Source of the DNA: Forficula auricularia
Lineage: Eukaryota; Arthropoda; Insecta; Dermaptera; Forficulidae
DNA length: 64,000 bases
Assembly (NCBI GenBank): GCA_024734495.1
Contig: JALMQS010000153.1
Span: 37,817,951 to 37,881,950 of the forward strand
Reading direction: 5' to 3'
A program made the translations under genes and the position numbers. A model generated the notes under the pieces. It was not told the origin of the DNA and ran no database searches. It saw only the letters and a program-made list of their open reading frames with translations. Positions 21,595-32,234 of the stretch are shown in pieces (positions within the stretch are counted from its first letter, which is position 1; every line of letters starts with the position of its first letter).

Positions 21595-22480
21595 ACAAAT
21601 AAACTAGCTGCAAGGCCCGTCTTCGGCGGCCCTCTTGCTAGCCAGGGGCACACCCCCTGGACCCCCCCCCCGAAATCCATCCCGCGCCATGCCCCCACCT
21701 CCCACCACTCCCATTCCGCACTCCTAACCGACTACCCCCCACCCCTAGCCCCCAACACCCCACTCCGCAACCCGTTCCCAACCCCCGCCCCCACACCACA
21801 ACCCGCACCCCATCCACCCCGTCCCCTCCAACCCTGCCCACTACACCCCCGCCTAGCCCCTGGACACCACCTCCACTATGCCTCTGGACTCCACCCCCCC
21901 CTACTCCGCCTCACTCCTCACCCCAGCCCATCCACCCCGCACCCAGTTTTTACATTTCTAGCCTTCTAGTGACCCACAGATTATGTATACAAAATTTGGT
22001 TGAGTTTGGCCCAAGAGAAAGAATTTTCATTTTTTGACCCCCCCCCTCCACACACACACATTTTGGGTGGTTAGTTTTTGCATTTCTAGCTCTCTAGGGG
22101 CCCAGAGATTATGTATACAAAATTTGGTTGAGTTTGCTCCAAGCGCAAGAATTTATATTTTTTCACCCTCCTTGAGCGGGTTTTTGGGGAAATTCTTCGA
22201 AACAAAAGTTGTCAGAAATCACATCCCCTACAACTTTGTTTATTATAAAATTTGCCGTAGGGTTAATAGTTTAGGAGTTATTTGATAATTTTCATTCGTG
22301 CGCCCCCCAAACCCCCTTCTGGGGTCAAAATATCAAAACGTAAGTTAGAAGACATCTGATGTAAATATGAAATTTCATAATAATCCCTTCAGCCGTTTTT
22401 ACGTGAATCGTGAGCAACTTTTCGGAAACCACTGAAACAGACATACATACATACAGACAGACAGGAATTTCGTTGAGGGT
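21595..22480 (+). mobile_element. Helentron-like non-autonomous element (HINE type), candidate
   Basis: Starts near ACTAGCTGCAAGGCCCGTCT with a small GC hairpin and has a long C-rich tract. It then has a repeated module GATTATGTATACAAAATTTG and GAGTTTGCTCCAAG. It ends in a module with GCCGTTTT and ACATACATACATACAGACAG. This order (start hairpin, degenerate body, the phrase about a GCCGTTTT, GACA/TACA microsatellite) is typical of insect Helentron-associated elements. Related pieces lie at 38.3, 41.2, 53.1 and 62.8 kb. No Rep/helicase is present in it. Confidence 0.6.
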
Positions 22481-22650
22481 GTTTTCGTTCATAACTTTGC
22501 TTGAAACGTGTGCAACCAAAATTTGGCGTGATTTGGAGCAATGTACAGAGAAAACCTTAATTTTATATATATATATTATAAAAAAATTTACAGAATATGT
22601 ATTGAAAAATATGTAAACAATTGAGATCTATTGTGTTTGTATCATAGAAA

Positions 22651-23345
22651 CTATAGGTTTGTGATAACTGAAATAAGACACGTAAATTTGGGATTCAATA
22701 TTTTGTGAATACCTTGAAAAAACTGCATCAATGGTGGTTCCATATTTAATTGTAGATGTTTTAATTTTCTCCATAAATGTCCCTCAACTAAGCGGGTTCT
22801 AACCGGCTTATAAATTGGTGTAGCTCTTAAAGGTGGCAATTGTAGCAAATCTCCTATCAAAATAATATCTACGTTTCCGAAATCTGCAGAGTGGTTTCCG
22901 GTAATTTGTTTTAATCGCAAATCAATTTTACATAAAAGTTCCGCACTAATCATACTTATTTCATCAATGATGAATACTTTGACATATCTAAAAATCGATC
23001 TGTACAAATGCAATGTTTCGGACGATAAAGGCAACAAGTTCGAAATAGATATTCTAAGGGCCGGTTGAATGTCGCAAAGTAAATGCTTTTTACCACTAAC
23101 AAACGGTAGATGGTAAATGGAGCCACTGGGATGGCCAATCAGATGACAGGCACTGAAAGTGCTCCATTTACCATCTACCGTTTTTAGTGGTAAAAAGCAT
23201 TTACTTTGCGACATACAACCAGCCCTAAGAGCTGTGTGAACGGTTGTGCCATCAATAGCTACTGCAGCTTTACCTCTGGCCTCACCCTTCACCCGCCCTC
23301 TCTCACTCTCCCTACCAGCAGCACAGAATTGTAGAGGAGTGGGAA
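22651..23345 (-). pseudogene. Pif1-family helicase fragment of a Helitron-type element, split by a MITE
   Basis: Minus strand: GKAAVAIDGTTVHTAL lies to the right of the MITE. ISISNLLPLSSETLHLYRSI, VKVFIIDEISMISAELLCKI, VDIILIGDLLQLPP and RTRLVEGHLWRKLKHLQLN lie to its left. IIDEISMISAELL is the Walker B region of Pif1 helicases and GDLLQLPP is their next motif (usually GD-QLPP). The Walker A loop and the C-terminal helicase domain are missing. The MITE at 23058-23225 lies between Leu and Arg codons. With one TAA copy removed the frame is continuous, so the helicase was intact at this site before insertion. It is a relic, not a host Pif1. Confidence 0.75.
23058..23225. mobile_element. Harbinger-like MITE in the helicase relic
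   Basis: Ends GGGCCGGTTGAATGTCGC and its inverse, with TAA on both sides (23055-23057 and 23226-23228). Confidence 0.88.
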
Positions 23346-23469
23346 TATTACGGGGTCGCTTTTTCCCATGCCCAGCGCGCTTAAAGAAGCAAAGCTTCAA
23401 AAATTCTAGAGAGATAGAAATTTAACAAAAATTATGTCAAGAGAAGATATATACATATATATACAGATA

Positions 23470-23545
23470 TATCATCTTGATATATATGTGTATATGTTTA
23501 TTTGCATCAAGCAGAGGACAACCTCTTTGTTTCTCTTTGTGCAAG
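23470..23545 (+). repeat. Retrozyme-type body fragment
   Basis: TTTATTTGCATCAAGCAGAG, then GACAACCTCTTTGTTTCTC, near identical to 58.14 kb (inverted) and 58.6 kb. Confidence 0.65.
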
Positions 23546-24370
23546 AGAAGATATTTTATATTTAAAGGTTGGGCTTTTAATAACTGATGATGGAATGGAA
23601 GGCAATCCAAGGATAAATAAAAAGATGGATCATTCCCATCAAAAGAAAATTTATTGGACTTCGTTTGAACAATCAATATTTGCGATCATTTTAGGAGATT
23701 TTTTTGGAAGTAAACGTAATAAATATATATAGGTATGATATACTTGTACCTTTGCATAATGATGGTAAGTGATCCGAGTATCCTTTTGTCTTCAGTTTGA
23801 ACACAATGTTTGAATTATAGAGATGAATTTAAAATAGAAACCAAATGCATTTAAGGAGGGGAACCAGATTTCACAGCAGCCAGCAATAATTGAGAGTAAT
23901 GAATCTGAAAAAATGATAAACAAACAATGTTTTAATAAAATGCAACTTATGGCCGGGGGGAGGTAAAATTTTTGCATAGAGCCTCATATTTTCCTAATCC
24001 AGCACTGCATATAATAATTTAAATACAAGTAGTTGAGTGTTTCAAATTTTTAAGAAGAATTTTGAATTTGTTCAAAATTCGAAGGGCAATGAGTTTTCTC
24101 AAATTGAATATAAATCTACTTCTATCGGCAATGTGAACTCTTATAATAAAATTTATGGTTTAATTTGCGATTAATAAGTCCTTTAATTTCATTTTTCTGA
24201 TTTAGCGTTGGCTGTAGATCATGTCGAAAATGTTCATATAAATTTTGAAGAAATTTTCCATTTCATTTTTGAGAGATTTATGAAGAAATTCGTAGGCCAT
24301 GATCAATATCCCTTCATAAATATTGTAGTAACTTTATTTGCACGAAATTTTCTCTGAATAGAGACGGACT
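23546..24370. other. Intergenic, AT-rich
   Basis: No gene or family recognised. Confidence 0.45.
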
Positions 24371-24387
24371 GGTAGACTTTTAATTGG

Positions 24388-24795
24388 AAGTAATGGAAGG
24401 CAGCCCAGGGGTAGCGAGAAAAGACAAATTAACACACATCCAAATAAGGTGTAATTTATTGGATTCCTTCCTCCTCCTTTCCCTTCAAACCACCGTTTCG
24501 GAGGATTCTTCCCTCTTTCTTCAGGTTTTTAAAGGGTCATTGAAGGAAACAAATAAAATGCTTCCTTCTTCTTCCACAGGAGTGTTTAAAACTTTCTTCT
24601 CCTTAGCAGGAACATAGAAAAAAAAATCTTTTTTTTTCTTTAATAATTAAGAAAAAGAAGAAAAAAAAGAAGAATCCTCCGAAACGTCGGTTTGAAGGGA
24701 AACGAGGAAGGATTCTAATAAATTACACCTTATTTGGAAATGTGTTAATTTGTCTTTCCTCGCCACCCCTGGGCTGCCTTCCATTACTTCCAAAC
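24388..24795. repeat. Foldback with hammerhead-like core in its arms
   Basis: AGTAATGGAAGGCAGCCCAG on the left is matched inverted at about 24,770-24,790, with arms of about 125 bp. On the minus strand the left arm has CTGAAGA, a GAGG...CCTC stem and GAAAC (about 24,494-24,525). That is a hammerhead-like order, but the cleavage side is not convincing. Probably a Penelope-related terminal structure. Confidence 0.6.
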
Positions 24796-24954
24796 TGAAG
24801 CCTGAACAGTATGTTGTTACAAATATCCCACTTTAGGACAATTTGATGGGCCAACTAAATAATAGGTTTGTAGGTCACATCTTATACTACTTGATACACA
24901 AGGTATTATTAGACATATCGACAATTCGTCTCTTTACTGTGTTATTTGACAATG

Positions 24955-25091
24955 GTATTTTTTGAATTTCTTTGGCTGCCTGTTTGCGTGCTCACTGCTC
25001 ATGCGTACAGAAGCTTTTAATAGCATGTTGCTCACATCACTCACGCGTACCACCTGAAACGTTCCCGCGTACCACCGGTTGGGAACCCCTG
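24955..25091 (+). mobile_element. Single hAT end
   Basis: CGCGTACCACCGGTTGGGAA followed by CCCCTG at 25091 is a typical hAT terminus. The other end is not in the neighbourhood. Confidence 0.5.
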
Positions 25092-25164
25092 ATCTATATA
25101 GGATTCAATGTTCATCTTGCAGGGACTTGGAAGATAAAACAAGAGTATATAATATTATGGAGAA

Positions 25165-25347
25165 AGTTGCCGCCCTTTATGTGTTCGTTTGAAAGAACAT
25201 ACTTCTGTAATTAAGAGGAATTTGGTCAGTGGATTGGCCCTACATGCAGTTGACAACGGGCATTTGATTAATTTTGAAAATACAAAAATAGTGGACAGTG
25301 AGAGAATCACATGGAAAATTAAATACAAGGAGGGTATTTATATGTAA
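25165..25347 (+). pseudogene. Penelope-like element C-terminal remnant
   Basis: Plus-strand frame RLKEHTSVIKRNLVSGLALH, then AVDNGHLINFENTKIVDSER, then ITWKIKYKEGIYM and stop at 25347. The order EH, an Arg-rich helix, ALALHA--NGH-I-F-N-KI, then a final helix is the C-terminal half of Penelope GIY-YIG endonucleases. The GIY-YIG core itself is lost or diverged upstream (near 25,110-25,165). It is from a different lineage than the fragment at 17.7-18.3 kb. Confidence 0.65.
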
Positions 25348-25481
25348 ATGCTCATTAACAACGCCATAAATTACAAGCTTGATGTATTAAAAATATCCAC
25401 TCTCTACACTTGTCTACTTGACAAAATTAACAAAATTTAGTTCTAAAATTGTAAAAAATAACCAACTTTTAATTTAGTATA

Positions 25482-25740
25482 CCGGGTGAGTTTTTTATCT
25501 TGAGACAGTCTAATAACTCAAAAATAATGGAAAAAAGTTTCAAATAAAAGTTTATTTATATCGAGAGGGAAACTAAACTCCGCTATTGTTTGTTGATCTA
25601 GAACAAGCTTTCAAGGGTATTTTAAGGTCAAGTTGTGTTTTTTAAATAGAACCCTATATTTTTCTTTACGTCACCATATTCTACAAAAAAAAACTGAACA
25701 ACTTTTATAAGAACTATTTTTTTATACGACATCAAAATAA
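25482..25740 (+). mobile_element. Single arm of the mariner-like element (CCGGGTGAG family)
   Basis: The left arm from CCGGGTGAGTTTTTTATC to about AATAACAAAA, flanked by TA on the left. It abuts the zinc-finger frame without the opposite arm, so the 3' part of that gene was lost or displaced. Confidence 0.8.
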
Positions 25741-26417
25741 CAAAATAATTTCTCCTGTATGAACCAATAAATGATTTTTGAGAGTACTATTTGGTGAAAA
25801 ACGCATACTGCAGTGATCACAGCCAAAACGCTTTTCTCCTGTATGAACCAATAAATGACTTTTGAGCGAACTATTTTGTGAAAAACACTTTTCACAGTGT
25901 TCACAGACAAAAGGCTTTTCGCCTGTATGAATTAATATGTGACTTTTGAGATGACTCTTGTATGAAAAGCGCTTACCACAGTGATCACAGATAAATGGTT
26001 TTTCTTCAGAGTGATTCAACAGATGTCTGTTAATATTATTTTGACATGAGATATTTTTGTTACAATCATCACTTCTGTTTGGTTTGCTATTAGAATGCGT
26101 TCCCAAACTTTGATTAGATTGTTTTGATTTCAATTTTTCTGGATCGTTAGGACAGGGTAGAGACCGTTTGGCGGTATGATTTCGATTATGAACAGTCGCC
26201 TCAAAAGCTTTCTCGCTCTGTGGAGACATGTCAATAAGAGGTTCTACTTTGGTTTCATCACTGTGATTCCGATCACTGAGGTTACATGTAAATAGTACTT
26301 CTTCCGAATGGCCTTTCTGTATATGGCTTTCAAAATCAGACAATGTTAGAAATCCAGATAAACATTCTTCACAGAAATAATCTTCCGTTGTTTCGTTTTT
26401 AGTTTGATTGGTTGTGT
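25732..26417 (-). CDS. C2H2 zinc-finger protein, last exon, cut off at its C-terminus
   Basis: An exon opens at a 3' splice site TTTTTTTACAG|AC (first base 26417) in the middle of a codon. It then reads a first finger CEECLSGFLTLSDFESHIQK (GH next), an acidic and polar linker, and a decayed finger ending CQNNINRHLLNH. Three canonical fingers follow: FICDHCGKRFSYKSHLKSHI, FVCEHCEKCFSQNSSLKSHL and FGCDHCSMRFSPNSTLKNHL, joined by HTGEKP-type linkers. A DNA-binding nuclear role is expected for this family. The last linker HTGE runs directly into the mariner-like arm (IILLF, stop at 25732), so further fingers are missing. It could be a pseudogene or a gene that now ends in transposon sequence. Upstream exons were not found. 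Confidence 0.75.
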
Positions 26418-26880
26418 CTGTAAAAAAATAATTTTATTGATGAGATGATATTGGAGAAGAAATTCAAAATAGAGCTAAAAAGTTTATTGTTATTTTCTGT
26501 TATTGTCAATTGAAAAATCATTTAATAATATCGTTAGTTGGCTTGTATATTGTGATCTAGGCCAGCGAAAGTATGTAGGGGGGCCGGGAAAATATTAGGA
26601 TTTTTAAAGTTTTTGAAAACGGAAGTGGAAATATTTCTGAATATTAAAAAATCAAATTTGGCCATTTATTTCAACGACAAAAATTGGATTTCAAAACTTT
26701 CTTACTTGGCAGACATCTTCACCATTCTAAGCCAACTAAATTTATCTATGCAAAGAAATCAACATTTTTTCCATGCGAGATAAAATAGAAGCGATTAAAA
26801 TGAAACTTCGTTTATGGATTCGAAGAATAGAATAGAATGTTTTCAAAATGTATATATTTTTATGCAAATATTTCATATTT
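26418..26880. other. Probable intron or upstream region of the zinc-finger gene
   Basis: Non-coding AT-rich DNA. I could not identify the preceding exon. Confidence 0.4.
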
Positions 26881-27080
26881 TATTGCCAATGTTTCATCCA
26901 CTTTGACTTCTTTAGGGCTCAAATAATTATCTTCCTTGGATATTTGTCATTTTTATAATTCTTTCTTACTAAACATAGCGAAGGCAATTAAGAAAGAATT
27001 ATAAAAATGACAAATATCAGAAGAGAATATTTGAGTCCTGAAGAAGTCAAAGTTGATGAAACGTTTAGCACATAGATTAT
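26881..27080. repeat. Foldback with hammerhead-like cores in both arms
   Basis: TTTGTCATTTTTATAATTCT is matched inverted at about 26,990. The right arm carries CTGAAGA (27038-27044), a GTCAA...TTGA stem and GAAACG. The left arm has the decayed counterpart on the minus strand. It belongs to the same family as 34.4-34.7 and 52.6-52.8 kb. Confidence 0.7.
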
Positions 27081-27887
27081 AAATTATTTGCATAAAAAAT
27101 ATAGTCCTTATTTCCTGATAACAACTTTAATAATTTTAATCGATGGACATAAATAATCAAAATAAAAATATTTAATAATATAATATAATCAAAATATAAT
27201 ATATATTATATTAATTATAATCGTGTTCAAGATATTAATAATCTGCATAAGATTGTGAAAATTTGAGGAGGTAATAAACTTTCTCTACTTACTGGTTTAA
27301 TTTAAAATTAATTTAAAACAATTTAAGAACATCAACAATGTTCAATATAGATAACAATTATTAATTTATTTAATAAATAAACCAAATAAACAAAACCTTT
27401 TTATTTATATTCCATGACATATGCAAACTAACCTGAATAAGTTGGGTATTTGTGATCAGACATAATGAATATATTCTGATTAAGTTCAAAATAATCACTA
27501 AAAGATTATAATATAGAATGGAATAATCGTCTTTTAATTTAATAAAACTATATATTTTAATATGAGTATAAAACAAAAAAAATATATATTTATGTTATCA
27601 GATGATGAAAAAAAGCAATAATAATCCCGCCAGATGTCAGGTCAGAGGGCCCTCAAATAAAAACTTCCCGCCCTCTCTTAAAAGAAATCATTTTAAGGTG
27701 GCTAAAATTAAGAAGGCTCTTGAGGCTTGAACCTAAAAAGGGAATATATATTGTAAATCCAGGATTATATTTGTTTCTGGGTAGATAATTTTTATAAATT
27801 TTTACTAAAGAGACATATTATTGAAATTTTTCTTGATGAAGTTCTATGCATTTAATCAGAAAGTTTGCAAGTAAAATATTTGTACAT
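27081..27887. other. Intergenic, AT-rich
   Basis: No gene seen. Confidence 0.45.
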
Positions 27888-28690
27888 ATAAATAAAGATC
27901 GCTATGTTAAGATTTGCCGATGACATTGCCCTTCTAGGAAGCAATAAAAAAGAATTAGAGGACGCCTTGAATGGAATTAAACCAAATCCTAATAGAAGAA
28001 ATCAAAATGAAAATAAACAAGAATAAAACCAAGGTCCCAGTATGTACAAAAAAGAACAAACGAGACAGGAATGCATCAAAATTAACCAAGAAAACCTAGA
28101 AGGAGTTAAGGAATTCCGCTACCTAGGAAGTAAAATAACATGGGATGGGAGGAGCAAAAACGAAATTAAATCAAGAATTGCCCAAGCAAAAATGGGGTTT
28201 AATTCAAAACAAAAACTACTATGCTCCTCTCAATCAGCTTAGCAAACAGGAAGTTGCTATTGAAGTCATATGTATGGAGCATAGCCATGTACGGGTGTGA
28301 AACCTGGACAATTGGAAAAGCGGAGAGAAAGAGATTGGAGGCTTTCGAAATGTGGTGCTACAGAAGAATGATGAATATCAAATGGATGGATAAAATTACA
28401 AATGAAGAAGTTCATGGAAGAATCGGAGAAAGAAGAACCTTGTGGAAGAGTCTGAAGAAGAGAAGAGGTCAGATGATGGGGCACACACTGAGACATGGGG
28501 GGCTGCTTAGGGATATCTTGGAGGGGAGGTGGGAAAGAAAAGGGAAGGGAAGACCCAGATTAGAATATTTCAACCAAATAATTGGGGATATGGGATGCCA
28601 GACATTTAGAGAGGTCAAACAGCTGGCGGGGGACAGAGTCGAGTGATGGAGACGGATTGTTGCATCAAACCAGTCTTAGGACTGTATACT
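27888..28690 (+). pseudogene. RTE-like non-LTR retrotransposon, 3' part
   Basis: Begins MLRFADDIALLGSNKKELED, which contains the catalytic FADD box. It passes through EFRYLGSKITWDGRSKNEI, a frame break near 28,240, then YGCETWTIGKAERKRLEAFE, MWCYRRMM, the GH-LRH phrase and GRPRLEYFNQI. The order FADD, YLG, YG-E-W and GRPR is that of RTE and related clades. It ends in a short TGATAATGAC-type tail, not poly(A), which fits RTE. The 5' half of the reverse transcriptase and the endonuclease are missing, and it has at least two frame breaks. Confidence 0.8.
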
Positions 28691-29640
28691 CAATGATAAT
28701 GACATATAATAAAAATGAAGTCAAAATATGACAAAATTGTGATCATTTTTGGGAAATCTTGATATATATTTTCACATTCAAAATTGAAAATTTGGCTTTT
28801 ATTGTTCAAAAACTTATGGAGAGATTTTGCAAATTTTTCTTGAGTTTAGAAGAAGAAAAATTATTGAAATTATATCAAAAAAATTCAATGTTTTAAGAGA
28901 GTTTATAATTTTATGTTGGGCCGCGTGCGAGTTGACCCGAGAACTAACCTGCTTTCCGGGCAGTCAGTTTTACCCTTGAAATAAATCTCTCAGCGACCCG
29001 CAATATATACTAAAGCGAACAATTTTTATTCCAGTTATTTAGAACGGGGATTTTATTTTATTATAAATACTTTATTTCTTTAATTATTTTATTCATTAGA
29101 CGCTGTTCATTTAAACTTTAAATTGTTCAGAATTTTGTGCTGGTTATTAATTTCAAAAAGTAAAAAAAAAAATGAAATCAAAATGTTAAGACATATACCT
29201 CTAGGTAACCAGAACAACATTTTTCAATTATTTCTAAAATTCTTAGTCTCCATTTTGTTTCGATGATAAGCCCTACCACTGTATATGTAATTGCGGCCAG
29301 TGGGCTTCGGATTTCATCAGGCCTATCATTAAGTTGTATGCGTTGAAAAGAATTCATATCTAATTTTGTTTTTCAATAATTCTATTTGATAACAAAGTGT
29401 AACTATATAGTCACATAGACTGTATTATTCTGATGTTTATTATTGTTGTTTCCCTTTTTAAATTTTTTTTCTCTTGATCTGTTTGTATCATATTGTTTAT
29501 TTTCTTTGTAATTAAATTGGCCTAATATTGTACATTAAAAAGGCTAGATGCCCCTACAAATACAATGTTCTTGAATAAATAAAAAAAAAAATGTTCTGTA
29601 CTAGTGCATTTAATTTGCTAAATTTCCAAAATAGCTTCGA
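28691..29640. other. Intergenic, with a polyadenylated 3' end at 29,480-29,592
   Basis: CTTGAATAAAT followed by an A-run at 29,580-29,592 looks like a retroposed transcript end. No coding sequence could be tied to it. Confidence 0.4.
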
Positions 29641-29966
29641 GATGGTGGGGGGGGGCAAATGTCAAGTGCCTAGGGCCCTGTGGGTCTCTAAAATCCGCCC
29701 CTGTATCGAGATTAAGTTTTGAATTTCGTAGCTCTGAGATTTATGGTTGCGAAACGCAGGGGGGGGGGGTTAGGTATATTCTTACGTACGTAAACATCAA
29801 CTTCTGGTGCTTCTATTTTAGCCAACATCTTGTGGTACTTCTTGTAATCTCTAGATAGCTTAAGCTTCAAATTTCAAGGCTCTGCGACTTACCGAAGACG
29901 AGATATGAACGATTAAAATATTTATTTTGCGACTTGACTAATTTACACCCCTGTAAAAATAAAGAA
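29641..29966. repeat. Single transposon ends
   Basis: CTAAAATCCGCCCCTG at about 29,703 and TTACACCCCTG at about 29,953 both look like right-hand ends of DNA elements. Neither has a visible left end here. Confidence 0.4.
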
Positions 29967-30146
29967 TGAGAAACCCCTTTTATTAAGGTTTTATTTAACA
30001 GAAAACGCCTAATACAGAATGAATAAATATAAACATAATCGTAAACAAAACAAACACCTTTCTAGATTTTATCACAATCACCCCCACCCCCCTTTTTTTA
30101 TTTATAGATATAGTCCTTTAAATATGCTGGTGGTCTTCGGGATCTT

Positions 30147-30398
30147 TCACTTCTTCTTGGAGCCAAGTTTCTTCATCTTCTTGAAAAGTAGTCGGGGTAA
30201 GATATGACTTGAAGAAACAGTGGTTTCGCGGCCATCTGCGAGCCGCGCATAAGCATAATCACCGTTTCCTTCTAAAAGGGTTGTCTTTTCTACTAGTGGG
30301 TCATATTTCGTATATATATTGGTCCCCGAGTGAGTAACCATGAGGGCGTAGAAAGACACCGTTATGAGAGCGACTATTGTGACGAAACATTCTTTCAT
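30147..30398 (-). pseudogene. Possible retroelement integrase tail
   Basis: Minus strand contains YDPLVEKTTLLEGNGDYAYA and RLADGRETTVSSSHILPR. The phrase of a GDYAY-type strand, a DGRE-T turn and HILPR resembles the C-terminal DNA-binding tail of LTR-retrotransposon integrases. It is fused at DNA level to the Tc1 relic next to it. The upstream catalytic domain is not present. Weak assignment. Confidence 0.35.
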
Positions 30399-30429
30399 GT
30401 GGAGTTTCGTTTTTTGATGTGCAAAGAAG

Positions 30430-30960
30430 TGAGCATATTGAATGTAGAGCCTCCTGAACTACCAATTCCCAATCCGAAATGTGTCATTTTTTTGATCGCA
30501 ATGATAACTCGATCGCCTTCCGTCTGTGCGGGCTTCATAAGAAATCCCAGCCCATAGCATAATGGATCCACCTTGAAAACCAACCGTTTCCAGTATGGTA
30601 CATGGTGAAAATCTTTCGTTCGGACGTCGATACACTCGGTGATGACCATCTGAACCAATTAATGTTATTCTGGTTTCATCTGAGAAGAGAACATTACTCC
30701 ATTGATGCATTGTACAATCAGCATGATCGCGAGCTAAACGAAGCCGCTATCTTGAGGGAGAAGTGTTGTGGGGGCTCAAACAGGCCTGAGAGCTTTTCAA
30801 TTTCTTTCTGTTAGCCTTCTTCTAACTGTTCTTAAGCTCACTGTTACATTTCTTACTTCTTTTAATTGACTACGTATCTCAGCTGATATAAAGCGATTTC
30901 GCAAAACGTTGCTCACCATATAAAACTATCATTCCGAGCTCAAGTGCACCTTTTTAACCC
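30430..30960 (-). pseudogene. Tc1 transposase relic, N-terminal and middle part
   Basis: Minus strand reads SAEIRSQLKEVRNVTVSLRT (HTH region), then MHQWSNVLFSDETRITLIGS, then DGHHRVYRRPNERFSPC and GGSIMLWAGIS. VLFSDE carries the first catalytic Asp of Tc1 transposases, and GGSIM-WAGIS is the next conserved block. It is full of frame breaks and stops. The C-terminal part lies next to it on the opposite strand. Confidence 0.8.
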
Positions 30961-31173
30961 TATCGAAGACATGTGGGAAAACTTAAAAAGAAGTATTCGG
31001 AGTCGAAAATCCCCACTAACCACTATCCCTGAACTGAAAGATTCGGTTTTGGAGGAGTGGAATAACATATAGGTACCACAAGCCTATATCAAAAACATTA
31101 TTGATAGTATTCCCAATCGCTTATAGGAGGTGATTAAAGCCAGAGGAGACAACTACATGTTATTAAAATGTTA
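30930..31173 (+). pseudogene. Tc1 transposase relic, C-terminal part in opposite orientation
   Basis: Plus strand reads NPIEDMWENLKRSIRSRKSP, then LKDSVLEEWNNI, then IIDSIPNRL and VIKARGDNYMLLK. NPIE-MWE-LKR contains the end of the DDE/D core (the last acidic residue is the Glu of NPIE). It continues into a right terminal repeat GCGGTTAATTGTGCCCCTGA near 31,400-31,419. Since the N-terminal part is on the minus strand, an internal inversion has occurred. Confidence 0.8.
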
Positions 31174-31425
31174 AATTCAATAAATAAATTTGAAAAATTA
31201 AGTAAGTCCTGATGCAAAAATGGCTTTCATGTAATTTTTACAATTTTTCAATTTCATGTTTGTTTTTTTAATAAAAATAAATATTCTTTTTTAAATTATA
31301 ATTTTTTAATCTTTTATGATCCTAGAAATTGAATGTAATAAATAAATTAAGTGAACATTTGTTTAATTCTAAAACATTTAATAAAACTTAGGTGGGCGGT
31401 TAATTGTGCCCCTGAGTGTATAATT

Positions 31426-32116
31426 ATCTGCCAAGTTTATTTCTAATTAAGCGCCTTTTCTTCACAGTTTGATCAAATAATGATTTTAATTTTAAATCAA
31501 CTTTTCAAAATAAAAAAAAACATTAACTTATAATCAAAATTTACATTTGTTTATTGTTAATCTATAAAAATATTTATATATTATCAAATTAATTGAAACA
31601 TTTAAAATGTGAATTGATTTAGGTTGTTGTGTTGTAAAACGAGTTTTCAAAATTACAATTTGACAGATTATATAAAATATAAATAAAAAGCTAAAAGCAC
31701 ATTACTTTGATAAAATATAAAAAATTCACCGATTTCATTTTTTTTTTTTAAATTAAATTAAAACTATTTAATTATTATCAATTTAAAATTGAACTTATAA
31801 TTCCGAATTGAATATACGTTTTATATTGAGGTATGCTATTTTTATTATTATAAATTTTATTATGAATACTAAAATTAGTAGAATTGGAACTATTTATAAC
31901 TAAAGATTGGTCATTTTTTTCTTTAGCAAACTTTGAATTCAATGAAACTTAGCCAGAAATTCCAATCATGAAAAGAACGTTCTTTTGAGACTAGTTTTAT
32001 TTTTTTTATTAATTGCACGTTTCATAGTTTTACTTTATATAATAAACAAATAGAATTTATTTATATACAGTCTGGTAATTAAGCCCATGAGAAATAACAT
32101 CAAATATTTCTAATTA
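31426..32116. other. Intergenic, very AT-rich
   Basis: No gene seen. Confidence 0.45.
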
Positions 32117-32163
32117 AAATACTGATGACGAAGGTCAAACCTTCGAAACTATAGTGTCTAACA
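32117..32163 (+). ncRNA. Hammerhead ribozyme, variant at the cleavage site
   Basis: CTGATGA (32122-32128), stem II GAAGGTCAAACCTTC, GAAA, then CTATAG. The expected cleavage triplet GTC reads GTG followed by TC, so either the register slips or the motif is inactive. Same family as 17482-17529. Confidence 0.7.
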
Positions 32164-32234
32164 AATAAATTATACCGGGTGAGTTTTTTTATCTTGAGAC
32201 AGTCTTATAACTCAAAAATACTTGCATTATTTCC

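Noticed and set aside
21600..21970. Pro-rich protein at 21562-21969
   Set aside because: The frame is a by-product of a C-rich tract in a Helentron-like repeat, and similar tracts recur at 38.3, 41.3, 53.1 and 62.9 kb.
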